From the NCBI RefSeq assembly GCF_000695685.1, contig NZ_JFFR01000002.1:186001-250000 (forward strand): a stretch of 64,000 bases of DNA, given 5' to 3'. The position numbers and the translations under genes were made by a program. This stretch comes from Vibrio fortis (GTDB taxonomy: Bacteria > Pseudomonadota > Gammaproteobacteria > Enterobacterales > Vibrionaceae). The notes under the pieces are model-generated. The model did not search any database. It saw only the letters and a list, made by a program, of their open reading frames with translations, and was not told the DNA's origin. Position 1 is the stretch's first letter, and each line of letters opens with the position of its first letter. Below, piece by piece: positions 50,933 to 61,124 of this stretch.

Positions 50933-53665
50933 GTGATATTACACAATTATAAGGCTTTGTTAGGAGGCGTTGCTGTAAGCTTAGTTACTGCTCCTTGCGC
51001 GATTGCGGACCCTCCGATTGAAGTAAATGTAGTAAACGAAGAACAGAGGGTTACTACTCCCTATTATTCAGAATGGCCATCATTAGAGAGTGCGATTGTA
51101 AAAGATCCTCAGATTGAAGCTCGTATCGCAGATATCTTAAGTCGGATGACACTGGGTGAGAAAGTCGGGCAAATGATCATGCCTGAATATCGACAAGTGA
51201 CGCCGGCAGAAGCCAAGCAATATAAGATCGGTTCAGTACTTAACGGTGGTGGTGGCTGGCCGAATGAAGATAAATACGCAACGGCGCAAGAGTGGGCGAA
51301 ACAAGCAGACAGCTATTGGCTTGCGTTGGATGAAGCCTATGCCGGCAGAGGGTTCCGAATTCCATTTATGTGGGCAACCGATGCTGTTCATGGGCACAAC
51401 AATGTCTATGGAGCGACACTGTTTCCCCACAATATCGGCCTAGGTGCGGCAAACAATCCAGACTTACTTCGACAGATTGGTGAAGTAACGGCAGTAGAAA
51501 TCGCAGCGACCGGCATTGACTTAACTTTTGCTCCTACGGTGGCTGTGCCAAGAGATTACCGTTGGGGAAGAGTCTACGAAGGTTACTCAGAGTCTCCAGA
51601 TATTACTTATCACTACGCGCCTGCGATCGTGGAAGGGCTGCAAGGTAATCAGCAACAGCTGCAAACCGAGTCCAAAGTGATCGCCACCGTTAAGCATTGG
51701 CTCGGTGATGGTGGGACTAAAAATGGAGTGGATCGGGGAGTCAACCACTCAACAGAAGATCAACTACGTAACCTCCATGCACCAGGCTATTTCTCCGCTA
51801 TAGAGGCTGGTGCGCAAGTGGTTATGACGTCATTTAACTCTTGGCAGCAAGTTGACGAAAATGGAAATAGGAACTCTGATGCGAACTCAAACCATAGTGG
51901 CAAACTACATGGTAGTCGTTACCTTGTCACGGATATACTAAAAGGCAAACTAGGCTTTGACGGTATCGTGGTGACCGATTGGAATGGGCATGGTGAGGTC
52001 AAAGGGTGTACCAATGCCAACTGCCCGCAAGCAGTCTTGGCAGGTAATGACCTGTTTATGGTGACAGATAATAAAGATTGGAAAGGTTTTTATCGCAACG
52101 TCATAAAGCAGGTGCGAAGTGGCGAAATTCCGATGTCTCGAATCGATGATGCAGTGACTCGAATACTGCGAGTGAAAATGAGAGCAGGGCTATGGTTCAA
52201 ACCGAGACCTTCCTATCGACTCTATGCGGGGGATGAATCTTTACTTGGTGCAGATAAACATCGCCTGGTGGCAAGGCAAGCGGTCAGCGAATCCTTGGTA
52301 TTGCTCAAAAACAACAATCAAATTTTACCGCTCAACTCAAATAACCAAACTTATCTTGTCGTCGGCAGTGCTTCAAATGATCTGCAGAAGCAGAGCGGGG
52401 GCTGGACGTTAACTTGGCAGGGCAATGAGAATAGACGCTCTGACTATAGAAACGGTGAAACTGTACTTGAGGCTTTCGTTGAGCAAGTTGGCGAGAAAAG
52501 GGTGTTTACCGACCCAGAGACCGCGCCGATGGATGCCATTGCGGTTGTCGTAATGGGTGAAGATCCTTATGCGGAGATGTTTGGTGATATCAAGGAACAC
52601 CAAAGTATTGCTTATTCAGAGCTTAAAGCCAGTTATAAACGCGATTTACGTTTACTCGAACAACTCAAGCGACAAGGTTTTGAGGTCGTAACACTGTTTT
52701 TCTCAGGAAGACCTCTGTATACAACGCCGGAGCTAAATTTGTCTGATGCCTTCGTAGCAGCTTGGTTACCAGGAACCGAAGCGATGGGCATCACCGATGT
52801 GTTGTTTGGTGTGAATGGAAAAGATTTTACTGGACGATTGTCGTTTAGTTGGCCACGTGATAAGTGTGTGAGTAATGTAAGCCGTGTTGAATCCCGGATT
52901 CCAAACTATGTGATTCCAGAAAACGAGCTTTCTCCAGAGGAGAGTCCACCCTTGTTCGAATATGGCTACGGCTTGAGTTATCAAAAAGCAAAGCATTTGA
53001 GCGAAATAGAGTTAGATAAAGAGAGAATTGGCTGTGGTAAAGAGATCCAAATAACCAAAGCGACCCATAATTTAGAAATCTTTGGACGACTGGCCAGTGA
53101 TCAGTTTGTGCCTAAAGTGAGTGGTCAAGTGACGCAGTGGAAGGGTACCTTTGTATCTCGCTCGAAAGTGACGGAAATTGGTACCGCGCACACCACACCA
53201 ATCAACTATAAACACCAGCAAGACGCGCTTTCTGTCAGCCTAGGACAGTCGCTACCCATGCAGTTCTATCTGCAAACACCGGATAAAAAAGGTGTTGATC
53301 TGATGGACTACTTATTTTCAGGCGCAGACTTGGAGTTCGATATCGCAGTCTATGGCTCAGTGCCTAAGTCTCTAAAACTCGCGAGTCACTGCGTTTACCC
53401 ATGTGGTGCTATCGCGTCAATTGAGAAAGAGCTCTCACAAGCGCTAGCGAACAGTGATAAACCTTGGTTAACAGTTAAAGTGCCTTTGAGTTGCTTGGCT
53501 GAGAATGGCTTAGATTTTTCGGACTTGAATACTCCCTTGCTTCTCTATTCAGATGAACCGTTCGATTTTGATATAGGTGAAGTTCGTTACGTACCTGAGA
53601 GTCAGCAAGTTGATGACAAGCGAGCACTGTACTTGTCATGCGGTTTGTTTAACAAGATTAAGTAG
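50933..53665 (+). CDS. GH3 exo-beta-glucosidase/exo-glucanase (ExoP-like)
   Basis: A 910-residue exported glycoside hydrolase of family 3. The signal peptide is about 1-27 (ending AIA-DP). The (beta/alpha)8 domain has KHWLGDGGTKNGVDRG and the nucleophile Asp349 in IVVTDWNGHGEV; the second domain starts near residue 430 (SLVLLKNNNQILPLN), and a long C-terminal beta-sandwich follows (about 690-910). It resembles marine exo-1,3/1,4-beta-glucanases such as ExoP, which act on laminarin-like or mixed glucans. The start is a GTG with AGGA 8 bases upstream. It is monocistronic. Confidence 0.9.
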   Translation: MILHNYKALLGGVAVSLVTAPCAIADPPIEVNVVNEEQRVTTPYYSEWPSLESAIVKDPQIEARIADILSRMTLGEKVGQMIMPEYRQVTPAEAKQYKIGSVLNGGGGWPNEDKYATAQEWAKQADSYWLALDEAYAGRGFRIPFMWATDAVHGHNNVYGATLFPHNIGLGAANNPDLLRQIGEVTAVEIAATGIDLTFAPTVAVPRDYRWGRVYEGYSESPDITYHYAPAIVEGLQGNQQQLQTESKVIATVKHWLGDGGTKNGVDRGVNHSTEDQLRNLHAPGYFSAIEAGAQVVMTSFNSWQQVDENGNRNSDANSNHSGKLHGSRYLVTDILKGKLGFDGIVVTDWNGHGEVKGCTNANCPQAVLAGNDLFMVTDNKDWKGFYRNVIKQVRSGEIPMSRIDDAVTRILRVKMRAGLWFKPRPSYRLYAGDESLLGADKHRLVARQAVSESLVLLKNNNQILPLNSNNQTYLVVGSASNDLQKQSGGWTLTWQGNENRRSDYRNGETVLEAFVEQVGEKRVFTDPETAPMDAIAVVVMGEDPYAEMFGDIKEHQSIAYSELKASYKRDLRLLEQLKRQGFEVVTLFFSGRPLYTTPELNLSDAFVAAWLPGTEAMGITDVLFGVNGKDFTGRLSFSWPRDKCVSNVSRVESRIPNYVIPENELSPEESPPLFEYGYGLSYQKAKHLSEIELDKERIGCGKEIQITKATHNLEIFGRLASDQFVPKVSGQVTQWKGTFVSRSKVTEIGTAHTTPINYKHQQDALSVSLGQSLPMQFYLQTPDKKGVDLMDYLFSGADLEFDIAVYGSVPKSLKLASHCVYPCGAIASIEKELSQALANSDKPWLTVKVPLSCLAENGLDFSDLNTPLLLYSDEPFDFDIGEVRYVPESQQVDDKRALYLSCGLFNKIK

Positions 53666-53703
53666 GAAAGAGTAGTCTCTAACCCTAATAATCGATAGCA
53701 ATG

Positions 53704-53733
53704 AGAAAGCCGCTCTGTTGGGAGCGGCTTTCT
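53704..53733. terminator. Rho-independent terminator, bidirectional
   Basis: 12-bp stem AGAAAGCCGCTC / GAGCGGCTTTCT with a 6-base loop, then GGTTTTC. Confidence 0.8.
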
Positions 53734-53764
53734 GGTTTTCGTGGGTTAGATTTTAGATTATAGG

Positions 53765-55690
53765 TTAAACCTTAAAGCGACTCATTAAGGTGCTGATGCT
53801 GTGGTTGAGTTGTTTAATCTCGACGGACTCATTCACTTGATTCACGCTGAGCTTATTGAGCTCAAGTACAATTTGGTCAATCTCATGGACACTCTTTGTG
53901 ATGCTCTGTGTGACGGCGTTTTGCTCTGCTGAAGCGCTTGAGATATCACTGTTGAAGTGGCTGACGACTTCCATCTTCTCACTCAGTTTAGAAAGCATTT
54001 CAACAGCTTGAATCACTTGATTGCGTGTTTTCTCACAATTCGATTTAGTGAGTTCAATCGACTTCACCAAGCCTTCAGATTGGCCTTGGAGGTTAGAGAG
54101 CGCTTCCTCAATTTCAGAGGTACTCTCTTGAGTGCGATTCGCCAACGCTCTTACTTCATCGGCGACCACTGCAAAGCCGCGACCATGTTCACCTGCACGT
54201 GCAGCCTCAATCGATGCGTTGAGTGCGAGTAGGTTGGTTTGTTCTGCAATACCCCCGATGACGGTCACGATAGATTGAATACTCTGTGATTCGTTTGCCA
54301 TCGCAATGATGTCGTGAGATGTTGTATCGACTTGCTCCTCTAGGGCATTAATGTAGGACTCTGTCAGTACATTGATCTGCTTAGTCTCATCACTAAAGGT
54401 GGCTGCGTTATGAGCGGCCTCAGCTGCAGACTGAGAATTTTTTTCTACCTCAATAGAGGCGTGAGACAAACTATCAATCGCTGTGACAACTTGGCTGGTT
54501 TCGTTGGTGTGAACTTGTAATACGCTGTTGGTTTCTTGGCAACAACCTTCGATACTTCCAACTTTCCCTTCAAGCACCACGTTCTTCTGTTTTACTTCGG
54601 TGATCATGCTCTGTAGGCCACTGATGAAGATATTGATGTCTCGTGCAATCTTGCCAAGGTCATCATTGGCTTTCTCTTCTAGGCGCTGAGTTAAGTCACC
54701 GTTACCTTGGGATAGGTCATGAACAATGTTACGTAGCGAGATGATTGGGTGGTACAGCATATTCAGTAGCAAGGTCATCACCGCAATTGAACAGACGACA
54801 GCTGCAACTATTAACATCTGAGCATTAATGACCACATTATCAAGGGTTTGCATTGCAATTTTAGGGTCGATAACTGAGATCATATGCCATTGATTTGAAT
54901 CACCAATATTGACGACTTTAGCCATCAACATCATCTCTTTCTGGTCAATATTGCCGCGAATAAATACTTCTGATTGACGTGTTGCGGCCGCTAATTGAGT
55001 GGTGGCTGGTAAGGAACTGATCATGCTTTGAGGTGCAATGCTCTCAATGGTCGAAGCGATGATCATGCCGTTGTCGTCAACGATTAAGCCGCGTGCTTGG
55101 TAGATTTTTTCGAGTTCACCGAGTTTATCTTCCAAATCATCAAAGCGAAGGTCGGCCATAAGCACGCTATCTTTAAAGGAATACATGACTCCAACCATTG
55201 GTGTTTGCGTACTCTTAGTAAAGAATAGGTCGCTAAAAGAGAGCCCTGAGCGGGTTTTGGCCTGTTTATACCAAGGGCGGGTCGTTGGGTTGTACTTTTC
55301 AGGAATACCTATACCGTTTGGGAAAGATTCGGAAGGGCGTGAAGTAAAAGAACGGCCATCATCGAAGCCAATCACCATTTTATCGATACCGCCCAGTTTA
55401 GCAGCGTAGTGCATCAACGCCTGATTCTCGACCTCAAAGTTTGCGGCTTTGAGCTCTGCTGCCGTCGAGTTCACGACAGAGATGGTGCGTTGTACATCTT
55501 GCTCAATTTCATTGATTTCTACAGAGAGAGAGCGGTCGATCTCTTTGTAAATGGTCTCTTCAACCTGCTCTTTGGCGAGATTGAACGAGAACCAGTTTGA
55601 AGCGATTAGCGAAACAGTGGTGACAGCGGCCACCATCAGGATGAGTTTGCCTTTAAAACCTAGTGGAAATAACGTTTTTATATTTTTCAT
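53765..55690 (-). CDS. Methyl-accepting chemotaxis protein with dCache sensor
   Basis: A 641-residue inner-membrane chemoreceptor. TM1 is at about 13-32, the periplasmic dCache_1 domain at about 40-275 ([21 protein letters not shown] contains the typical R-x-W-Y ligand motif), TM2 at about 285-310, then HAMP and a cytoplasmic coiled coil with the hairpin tip [20 protein letters not shown]. Such sensors usually bind amino acids or small acids. The upstream region has half-sites resembling the operator seen before the uronate genes, so the ligand might be linked to that regulon (speculative). Confidence 0.92.
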   Translation of the reverse strand: MKNIKTLFPLGFKGKLILMVAAVTTVSLIASNWFSFNLAKEQVEETIYKEIDRSLSVEINEIEQDVQRTISVVNSTAAELKAANFEVENQALMHYAAKLGGIDKMVIGFDDGRSFTSRPSESFPNGIGIPEKYNPTTRPWYKQAKTRSGLSFSDLFFTKSTQTPMVGVMYSFKDSVLMADLRFDDLEDKLGELEKIYQARGLIVDDNGMIIASTIESIAPQSMISSLPATTQLAAATRQSEVFIRGNIDQKEMMLMAKVVNIGDSNQWHMISVIDPKIAMQTLDNVVINAQMLIVAAVVCSIAVMTLLLNMLYHPIISLRNIVHDLSQGNGDLTQRLEEKANDDLGKIARDINIFISGLQSMITEVKQKNVVLEGKVGSIEGCCQETNSVLQVHTNETSQVVTAIDSLSHASIEVEKNSQSAAEAAHNAATFSDETKQINVLTESYINALEEQVDTTSHDIIAMANESQSIQSIVTVIGGIAEQTNLLALNASIEAARAGEHGRGFAVVADEVRALANRTQESTSEIEEALSNLQGQSEGLVKSIELTKSNCEKTRNQVIQAVEMLSKLSEKMEVVSHFNSDISSASAEQNAVTQSITKSVHEIDQIVLELNKLSVNQVNESVEIKQLNHSISTLMSRFKV

Positions 55691-56190
55691 AATTTTTCAC
55701 GCGAATAGACAAGTGAGTTTAGACATTGATTGTGTCGTTCTAAAACGGCTCTTCATAATCAATCTTGTGTAATGTTATTGTATTATTTTTAGGTCATACA
55801 ATCTGTGAGAAAAATCTATCTGTAAAATCAAATAATCACCAACTATGTGACTTAACTAGAATTTACAACTATCACGATTTCCCTTCAGATCCCCTCTTGT
55901 TATGCCACAAGTAGCAATACATCGACCGAATGAGTCATTACTCATTTATTGACTTAGCTCTCTATTTCGCAATCAAAAACTAACCATTTCAGATTATTAG
56001 TAATACAATAATGCTGATTGGAGTGTTTGGAGGCCTTGTATGTTGTTGTTAAACACCTCAATCATTTGTTGCTTTTGAACTGGCTTATGTTTGGTTCATC
56101 GAAGTTACAAATGAGTTATGTTCCCATTTTACTGAACACAGTAGTTAGCCGAATTTGGTTAGAAAATTGAGTAACGCCAGTAATTATGAG

Positions 56191-56305
56191 GCGAACGTAG
56201 AATTCCGTGGGGGTATCGTTTGTCTTTCTGAACGTTCTCTTCCTGCTTTTGTTCAGGCGGTTTATCCGTTTTGCCCACGTCTTGTTCTCGGACGTGGGCT
56301 TTTTT
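56191..56305 (+). ncRNA. Candidate small RNA upstream of the symporter gene
   Basis: Three stems without a convincing gene: CGAACG (56192-56197) with CGTTTG (56217-56222), CTGAAC (56228-56233) with GTTCAG (56251-56256), and a strong terminator (56273-56305). The order of small stems, a pyrimidine-rich single strand (about 56234-56250) and a terminator with six T is typical of Hfq-bound sRNAs. No known family is recognised and the 5' end is undefined. The stretch 55691-56190 has short TTGTAT half-sites and no gene. Confidence 0.4.
56273..56305 (+). terminator. Strong Rho-independent terminator
   Basis: Perfect 9-bp stem GCCCACGTC / GACGTGGGC, 9-base loop, six T. No annotated gene lies just before it, which is why a small RNA is proposed. 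Confidence 0.88.
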
Positions 56306-56497
56306 ATATGTATGACAAGGCTCTGGTTTTTATCTGTGGTGGGAAAAAGGGAGATAAAAAGACCACACAGTTGATTTATAAAACGGGCTAATCCCTTTCT
56401 CTAAAAGGGTTAAGCGCCTCAAATGACACTAGAAACTCACTAGGATCGACGAATTCACAAAAATAATATTAATCTGCCATTAATCACACTTTTGACT

Positions 56498-56512
56498 TAT
56501 TGTAGTACAATA
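56498..56512. promoter_or_regulatory. Palindromic operator TATTGTAGTACAATA before the symporter gene
   Basis: A perfect 15-base palindrome with core TTGT-AGT-ACAA, the T-N-G-T-N3-A-C-N-A form bound by FadR-type GntR regulators. It lies 66 bases before the symporter start. Similar sites lie before kdgF and kdgM. Confidence 0.55.
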
Positions 56513-56577
56513 GGGTGGGTTTATAGCTATGATGTACAGGTCGAAACTAATTATAGAAAAACAAAAGGTCTATTAGA

Positions 56578-58362
56578 ATGGAACTCAATACAGCTATTGT
56601 AGGCATCTATTTCTTATTTCTTATCGCTATAGGATGGATGTTCAGAACGTTTACTAGTACCACCAGTGATTACTTCCGTGGGGGCGGTAACATGCTCTGG
56701 TGGATGGTAGGTGCTACGGCATTTATGACGCAATTCTCCGCTTGGACATTTACGGGGGCAGCGGGTAAGGCATACAACGATGGTTTTGCGGTCGCAATCA
56801 TCTTCTTAGCAAACGCTTTTGGTTACTTCATGAACTTTGCATACTTTGCTCCTAAGTTCCGCCAACTTCGCGTTGTTACCGTAATTGAAGCTATCCGTAT
56901 GCGTTTTGGTGCTGCGAACGAGCAAGTATTTACTTGGTCTTCAATGCCTAACTCTGTTGTATCAGCAGGCGTTTGGTTGAATGCACTCGCAATCATTGCT
57001 TCTGGTATCTTCGGCTTCGATATGACGATGACAATCTGGATCACTGGTCTGGTTGTACTCGCTATGTCGGTAACGGGTGGCTCATGGGCGGTAATTGCAT
57101 CTGACTTTATGCAGATGGTTATCATCATGGCAGTAACGGTTACTTGTGCTGTCGTTGCTGTTGTTCAAGGTGGTGGTGTTGGTGAAATCGTCAATAACTT
57201 CCCTGTGGGCGACACAGGTTCTTTCGTAGCTGGTAACAACCTTAACTACTTAAGCATCTTCAGTATCTGGGCATTCTTCATCTTTGTTAAGCAGTTCTCT
57301 ATTACTAATAACATGCTTAACTCATACCGTTACCTAGCGGCAAAAGACTCTAAGAACGCTAAGAAAGCAGCACTTCTTGCATGTGTACTTATGCTTGGTG
57401 GCGTGTTCATCTGGTTCATGCCTTCTTGGTTCATTGCAGGTCAAGGTGTAGACCTATCTGCTGCGTACCCTGAGGCTGGTTCTAAAGCGGGTGACTTTGC
57501 TTACTTATACTTCGTACAAGAGTACATGCCAGCAGGTATGGTTGGTCTTCTTGTAGCAGCAATGTTTGCAGCAACGATGTCTTCTATGGACTCAGGCCTA
57601 AACCGTAACTCAGGTATCTTTGTTAAAAACTTCTACGAACCAGTTGTTCGTAAAGGCCAGGCTTCTGAGAAAGAACTCGTAACTGTCTCTAAGATTACTT
57701 CTACAGCATTTGGTATCGCTATCATCCTTATCGCACAGTTCATTAACTCTCTAAAAGGTTTGAGCTTGTTCGATACCATGATGTACGTTGGTGCGCTAAT
57801 CGGCTTCCCAATGACAATTCCAGCATTCCTTGGTTTCTTCATTAAGAAGACTCCAGACTGGGCAGGTTGGGGCACGCTAATCGTCGGTGGTATCGTTTCT
57901 TACATCGTTGGTTTCGTCATCAATGCAGAAATGGTGTCAGCAGTATTTGGTCTTGAAGAGCTAACTAAGCGTGAATGGTCTGATGTTAAGGTTGCAATTG
58001 GTCTTATCGGTCATATTACGCTAACAGGTGGTTTCTTCATCGCTTCTACTCTGTTCTACAAACCACTGCGCGAAGATCGTCAAGCTGATGTAGATAAGTT
58101 CTTCAACAACTTAGAGACACCGTTAGTTGCAGAGTCTACTGAGCAGAAGAAACTGGATAACAAACAGCGTCAAATGCTTGGTAAACTTATCGCAGTAGCG
58201 GGTGTTGGCGTGATGCTTATGGCGCTTCTGTCTAACCCAATGTGGGGACGTATGGTGTTCATCCTGTGTGGTGCGATTGTAGGTGGTGTTGGTATGCTGC
58301 TTGTGAAAGCAGTGGATGACTCGGTTGAAGAGAAGGGCACGGTATCAGAACAAACCTCGTGA
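56578..58362 (+). CDS. Sodium:solute symporter (SSS family), probable uronate oligosaccharide importer
   Basis: A 594-residue inner-membrane transporter with about 14-15 helices. FRGGGNMLWWMVGATAFMTQFSAWTFTGAAGKAYNDG is the start of the SLC5 core, and AMFAATMSSMDSGLNRNSGIF is the sodium-site region near helix 8. It is not ActP or PutP by wording. It most resembles the Na+/solute symporters (ToaA/ToaB type) of Vibrio alginate clusters. The presence of kdgF and kdgM nearby supports alginate or pectin oligomer uptake, but the exact substrate is inference. The C-terminal cytosolic tail is charged. Confidence 0.85.
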   Translation: MELNTAIVGIYFLFLIAIGWMFRTFTSTTSDYFRGGGNMLWWMVGATAFMTQFSAWTFTGAAGKAYNDGFAVAIIFLANAFGYFMNFAYFAPKFRQLRVVTVIEAIRMRFGAANEQVFTWSSMPNSVVSAGVWLNALAIIASGIFGFDMTMTIWITGLVVLAMSVTGGSWAVIASDFMQMVIIMAVTVTCAVVAVVQGGGVGEIVNNFPVGDTGSFVAGNNLNYLSIFSIWAFFIFVKQFSITNNMLNSYRYLAAKDSKNAKKAALLACVLMLGGVFIWFMPSWFIAGQGVDLSAAYPEAGSKAGDFAYLYFVQEYMPAGMVGLLVAAMFAATMSSMDSGLNRNSGIFVKNFYEPVVRKGQASEKELVTVSKITSTAFGIAIILIAQFINSLKGLSLFDTMMYVGALIGFPMTIPAFLGFFIKKTPDWAGWGTLIVGGIVSYIVGFVINAEMVSAVFGLEELTKREWSDVKVAIGLIGHITLTGGFFIASTLFYKPLREDRQADVDKFFNNLETPLVAESTEQKKLDNKQRQMLGKLIAVAGVGVMLMALLSNPMWGRMVFILCGAIVGGVGMLLVKAVDDSVEEKGTVSEQTS

Positions 58363-58399
58363 TGGTTGATACACCCTTAATCTCAAATAGATAACTTTA

Positions 58400-58423
58400 A
58401 AGCGGCTGATAGTTCAGCCGCTT
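58400..58423 (+). terminator. Hairpin after the symporter gene
   Basis: 10-bp stem AAGCGGCTGA / TCAGCCGCTT with a 4-base loop, 37 bases past the stop; few T follow. Confidence 0.55.
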
Positions 58424-58484
58424 CTGTCGTTCTTATTGTATAGCTTTCGACTCAAGAAGTGACTTGTTGTTTTTCGATAAATAA

Positions 58485-58520
58485 AACCCCGATATGTCAT
58501 CCATATCGGGGTTATTTTTT
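58485..58520. terminator. Strong bidirectional Rho-independent terminator
   Basis: 12-bp stem AACCCCGATATG / CATATCGGGGTT, 5-base loop, then ATTTTTT; TTTTATTT on the other strand. It also ends the exonuclease gene. Confidence 0.88.
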
Positions 58521-58550
58521 GTGGGGTAAGATTTTTTGTATTAGTGATCT

Positions 58551-59261
58551 TTACTTGTGGCTCAAACTATAGAGCTTGGCGATTGGTACTGATGTAGTTG
58601 GAGAGAGACGTTTTTTTTGTGCTAAGAAAAGCTCTGCTGTAGAGACTGCATCGATCAGCGCGTTGTGATTGTTATATTCTGGCAGCCCATAACGCTCGCG
58701 AGTCGAAGACAAAGAGTAGTCTAGGTCATGCTCATTTCGCGCTTTTGCCATGTTCTTTTCAATCGCTAACGTATCAATCCACAAGATAGGCAAATTCACC
58801 ACTTGATAGTAGGTATCCAAGTAGCGGTCTATGAATGCTTTTTCGACGCCACAAGCATGGGCAATGATTACTTTACCCGCAGCAGCTTCGAAAAATTGAG
58901 TCATAGCATTAGATAAAGAGATACCATCTCTGAGCATTTGAGGTGTGATGTGGTTGATCACCGCGGTTTCAGGTACGACGGAAGATTCTTCATTAATGTA
59001 AAGGTGTGACGCCGAGTTTAGATTGATTTTGTCGTTGTCTATCTCAACCCAACCCATAGACAATATAAGATCGCTTTCTGCTTGTAGCCCTGTGGTCTCA
59101 AGATCCAAAACAATATAGCTAAGCTCATCGGCTGTTGTATCGAGCGAACACTCTGGCTCAGATACTAATGCCTTAAGTTCTAGGGTTTGATGGCGCTGTT
59201 CAATAAACAGTTCTCGTCTTTTATTCAGCCGTATTAACGGGTGAAAGCGTTTAAACAGCAT
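58551..59261 (-). CDS. DnaQ-like 3'-5' exonuclease (DEDDh)
   Basis: A 236-residue protein with exonuclease motif I VLDLETTGL (Asp53, Glu55) and the late His199-x4-Asp204 of the DEDDh group in NHNALIDAVSTAELF. A 45-residue basic N-terminal part precedes the domain. It is not the replicative epsilon subunit but a paralogue, and is 3 bases downstream of the CBS/DUF294 gene with which it forms an operon. That pair is often found beside sodium:solute symporters in gammaproteobacteria (from memory). Its nucleic acid substrate is unknown. Confidence 0.85.
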   Translation of the reverse strand: MLFKRFHPLIRLNKRRELFIEQRHQTLELKALVSEPECSLDTTADELSYIVLDLETTGLQAESDLILSMGWVEIDNDKINLNSASHLYINEESSVVPETAVINHITPQMLRDGISLSNAMTQFFEAAAGKVIIAHACGVEKAFIDRYLDTYYQVVNLPILWIDTLAIEKNMAKARNEHDLDYSLSSTRERYGLPEYNNHNALIDAVSTAELFLAQKKRLSPTTSVPIAKLYSLSHK

Positions 59262-59264
59262 TGA

Positions 59265-61124
59265 CTAGCCTCCGAATTTCACTTTTGCGGCATCCTGCAA
59301 TTCCGCGATGATTCTAAAGGCATCTTTAAGGTGTTTACGCTCAAAGCTACCAAAACTGTTGGGATTGATGTGGTTGTTAGGCTCACCACCATGTTTAAGC
59401 GCTTCGAGTTGATGACTGAACCGGAAAGAGAGAATGAAGCGATACGCATTAATAATGTTCTTGTAAGAATCTTCGCTGAGTGAACCTTTCTCGAATGCAG
59501 TTCTAAATCGCTCATCTGTCGCGGAAAGGTCACAAGATACCGCCAGCCCATAGATGCGTGCGAGATCGATGATTAGGTTAATCGCGTACTTCTTAATATT
59601 GAGTGTCTTCTTGTTTTCGCCTGTCTTTTCAAGAACCAAGCTATTGAAGATTCCTAATGGAGGGTTGGTATTCACTGCATCGTTAACCAACATAGTAAGG
59701 AAGCTTCGATTGCTTTGAATATTTTGATTTAGTTCGTCCCTTAGAATCTTCTCAAACTCGCTGTTGCCATAAACCGAACGAATTTCGAGGAAAACGCTGA
59801 TGTTAAGTAAGCGTTCGTATTCTGGGCTATCAACCCATTTCTTGTAGTACTGTTTCCAGACGGACAAAGGCTGGCACCACTTCGGTGTAGCTGCCATGTA
59901 TTTGCCTGGGCAAAGTGGGTAGTGACAGCTCTCTAAACCTTTGGTGACAATCATGGCTAAGTGTTTGAAGTAAATACGATCGTTATCGGTCGCGTCGTCA
60001 GACAGTACAATTGCACTGTCTTGATCTGAAAGCATGTGTACTTCATTACGAGCATGAGAACCGGCAACAATCCATGCGAAATCACAAGGCGGAGGCCCTA
60101 ATTTATCAATGGCAATCTGAATCAGACGGCGAGTATAGGCATCCATGATCATTGTCATCACCTTACCGACAACTTCTGGACTCACTTTGCCTTCAACTAG
60201 TGCTTCAAAAATCGCCTGACGTTCTGGAGTAAACTTGGACAATGACGATACGCTACCTGCGTATTTGATCTTCTCAATAAGGAAGATGGCTTGAACACGG
60301 TGGTTTTGAACTAGGTGAGTGGTCGTCAAAAGCCCGACCACCTTATTGTCTTGAACGACGGGTAAGTTACGAATATTGAACTGCATCATCATCGATGCAG
60401 CTTGTAGTACAAGGTCGTCTGGAGAAATCGTTAACGGTGACAGTGTCATGACTTCTGATATAGGGCGACATGTGCTGACATCTTTAGCGATCACGCGCTT
60501 GGTCATGTCTCTGTCTGTAATCAAACCAACAATTTCATCTTCTTCATAAACTACTGCACAAGGAGAGCGCTGAATAAGCATCTCTTTAGCAACGTCTTTA
60601 ATTGGTTGCTCCGCAGTAACAACAGCTACGCGTCCGCTGGCGACATCACCAACTCGGCGTATAAACAGACCTTTCTCTTTGTTTGACCAAACCACATCTA
60701 ACGCCGATTTTAGGCGGACTTGTGCTTGTGACGCGAAATGTTCAGCCGATTCTGGATGTTTGGTAAATAGCGTTTTGAGTGCTGAGTGGGGCACTGAGTA
60801 GATGAGTGAGTTTTCAATTGCGATCGCTTGATAGATTTCACTGCTGTCTTGTTGTTGGCCGAGGAATGTAAAGCCAAAGAGGTCTTCTGGCCCTAATTTC
60901 GCTCGTAAAACACCGTCTGATTTACGCTGCTCCAAAGCACCTGTGCGAACAATGTAGAGCGCTTTTTCGCCTTTGTTTGAGCAAAGATCAATGACTTCTC
61001 CCTTTCCGACATAGCTTATCTGTATCTGAGAGGCGAGCTCTCTTAAGGCGTCTTTAGGCACCTTATCAAATGGGTCAATTTTATCGATAAACTGCAATAT
61101 ATTGGGTAAAAGGGTATCTGACAT
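59265..61124 (-). CDS. cNMP-binding/CBS-pair/DUF294 nucleotidyltransferase-like protein
   Basis: A 619-residue cytosolic protein with four parts: a cyclic-nucleotide-binding-like domain (about 15-130), two CBS repeats (about 155-275, with RSPCAVVYEEDEIVGLITDRDMTKR and RNLPVVQDNKVVGLLTTTHL), a DUF294 nucleotidyltransferase-like domain (GSHARNEVHMLSDQDSAIV, about 350-375, with the GS and D-x-D pattern) and a DUF294 C-terminal helical domain. The architecture looks like a nucleotide sensor that modifies a partner, in the manner of GlnD. It is co-transcribed with the DnaQ-like gene. Function unknown. Confidence 0.88.
   Translation of the reverse strand: MSDTLLPNILQFIDKIDPFDKVPKDALRELASQIQISYVGKGEVIDLCSNKGEKALYIVRTGALEQRKSDGVLRAKLGPEDLFGFTFLGQQQDSSEIYQAIAIENSLIYSVPHSALKTLFTKHPESAEHFASQAQVRLKSALDVVWSNKEKGLFIRRVGDVASGRVAVVTAEQPIKDVAKEMLIQRSPCAVVYEEDEIVGLITDRDMTKRVIAKDVSTCRPISEVMTLSPLTISPDDLVLQAASMMMQFNIRNLPVVQDNKVVGLLTTTHLVQNHRVQAIFLIEKIKYAGSVSSLSKFTPERQAIFEALVEGKVSPEVVGKVMTMIMDAYTRRLIQIAIDKLGPPPCDFAWIVAGSHARNEVHMLSDQDSAIVLSDDATDNDRIYFKHLAMIVTKGLESCHYPLCPGKYMAATPKWCQPLSVWKQYYKKWVDSPEYERLLNISVFLEIRSVYGNSEFEKILRDELNQNIQSNRSFLTMLVNDAVNTNPPLGIFNSLVLEKTGENKKTLNIKKYAINLIIDLARIYGLAVSCDLSATDERFRTAFEKGSLSEDSYKNIINAYRFILSFRFSHQLEALKHGGEPNNHINPNSFGSFERKHLKDAFRIIAELQDAAKVKFGG

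Noticed and set aside
56155..56391. 78-codon plus-strand frame in the gap before the symporter
   Set aside because: It reads through a strong terminator hairpin (56273-56305) and has no ribosome binding site, so a small RNA is more likely.
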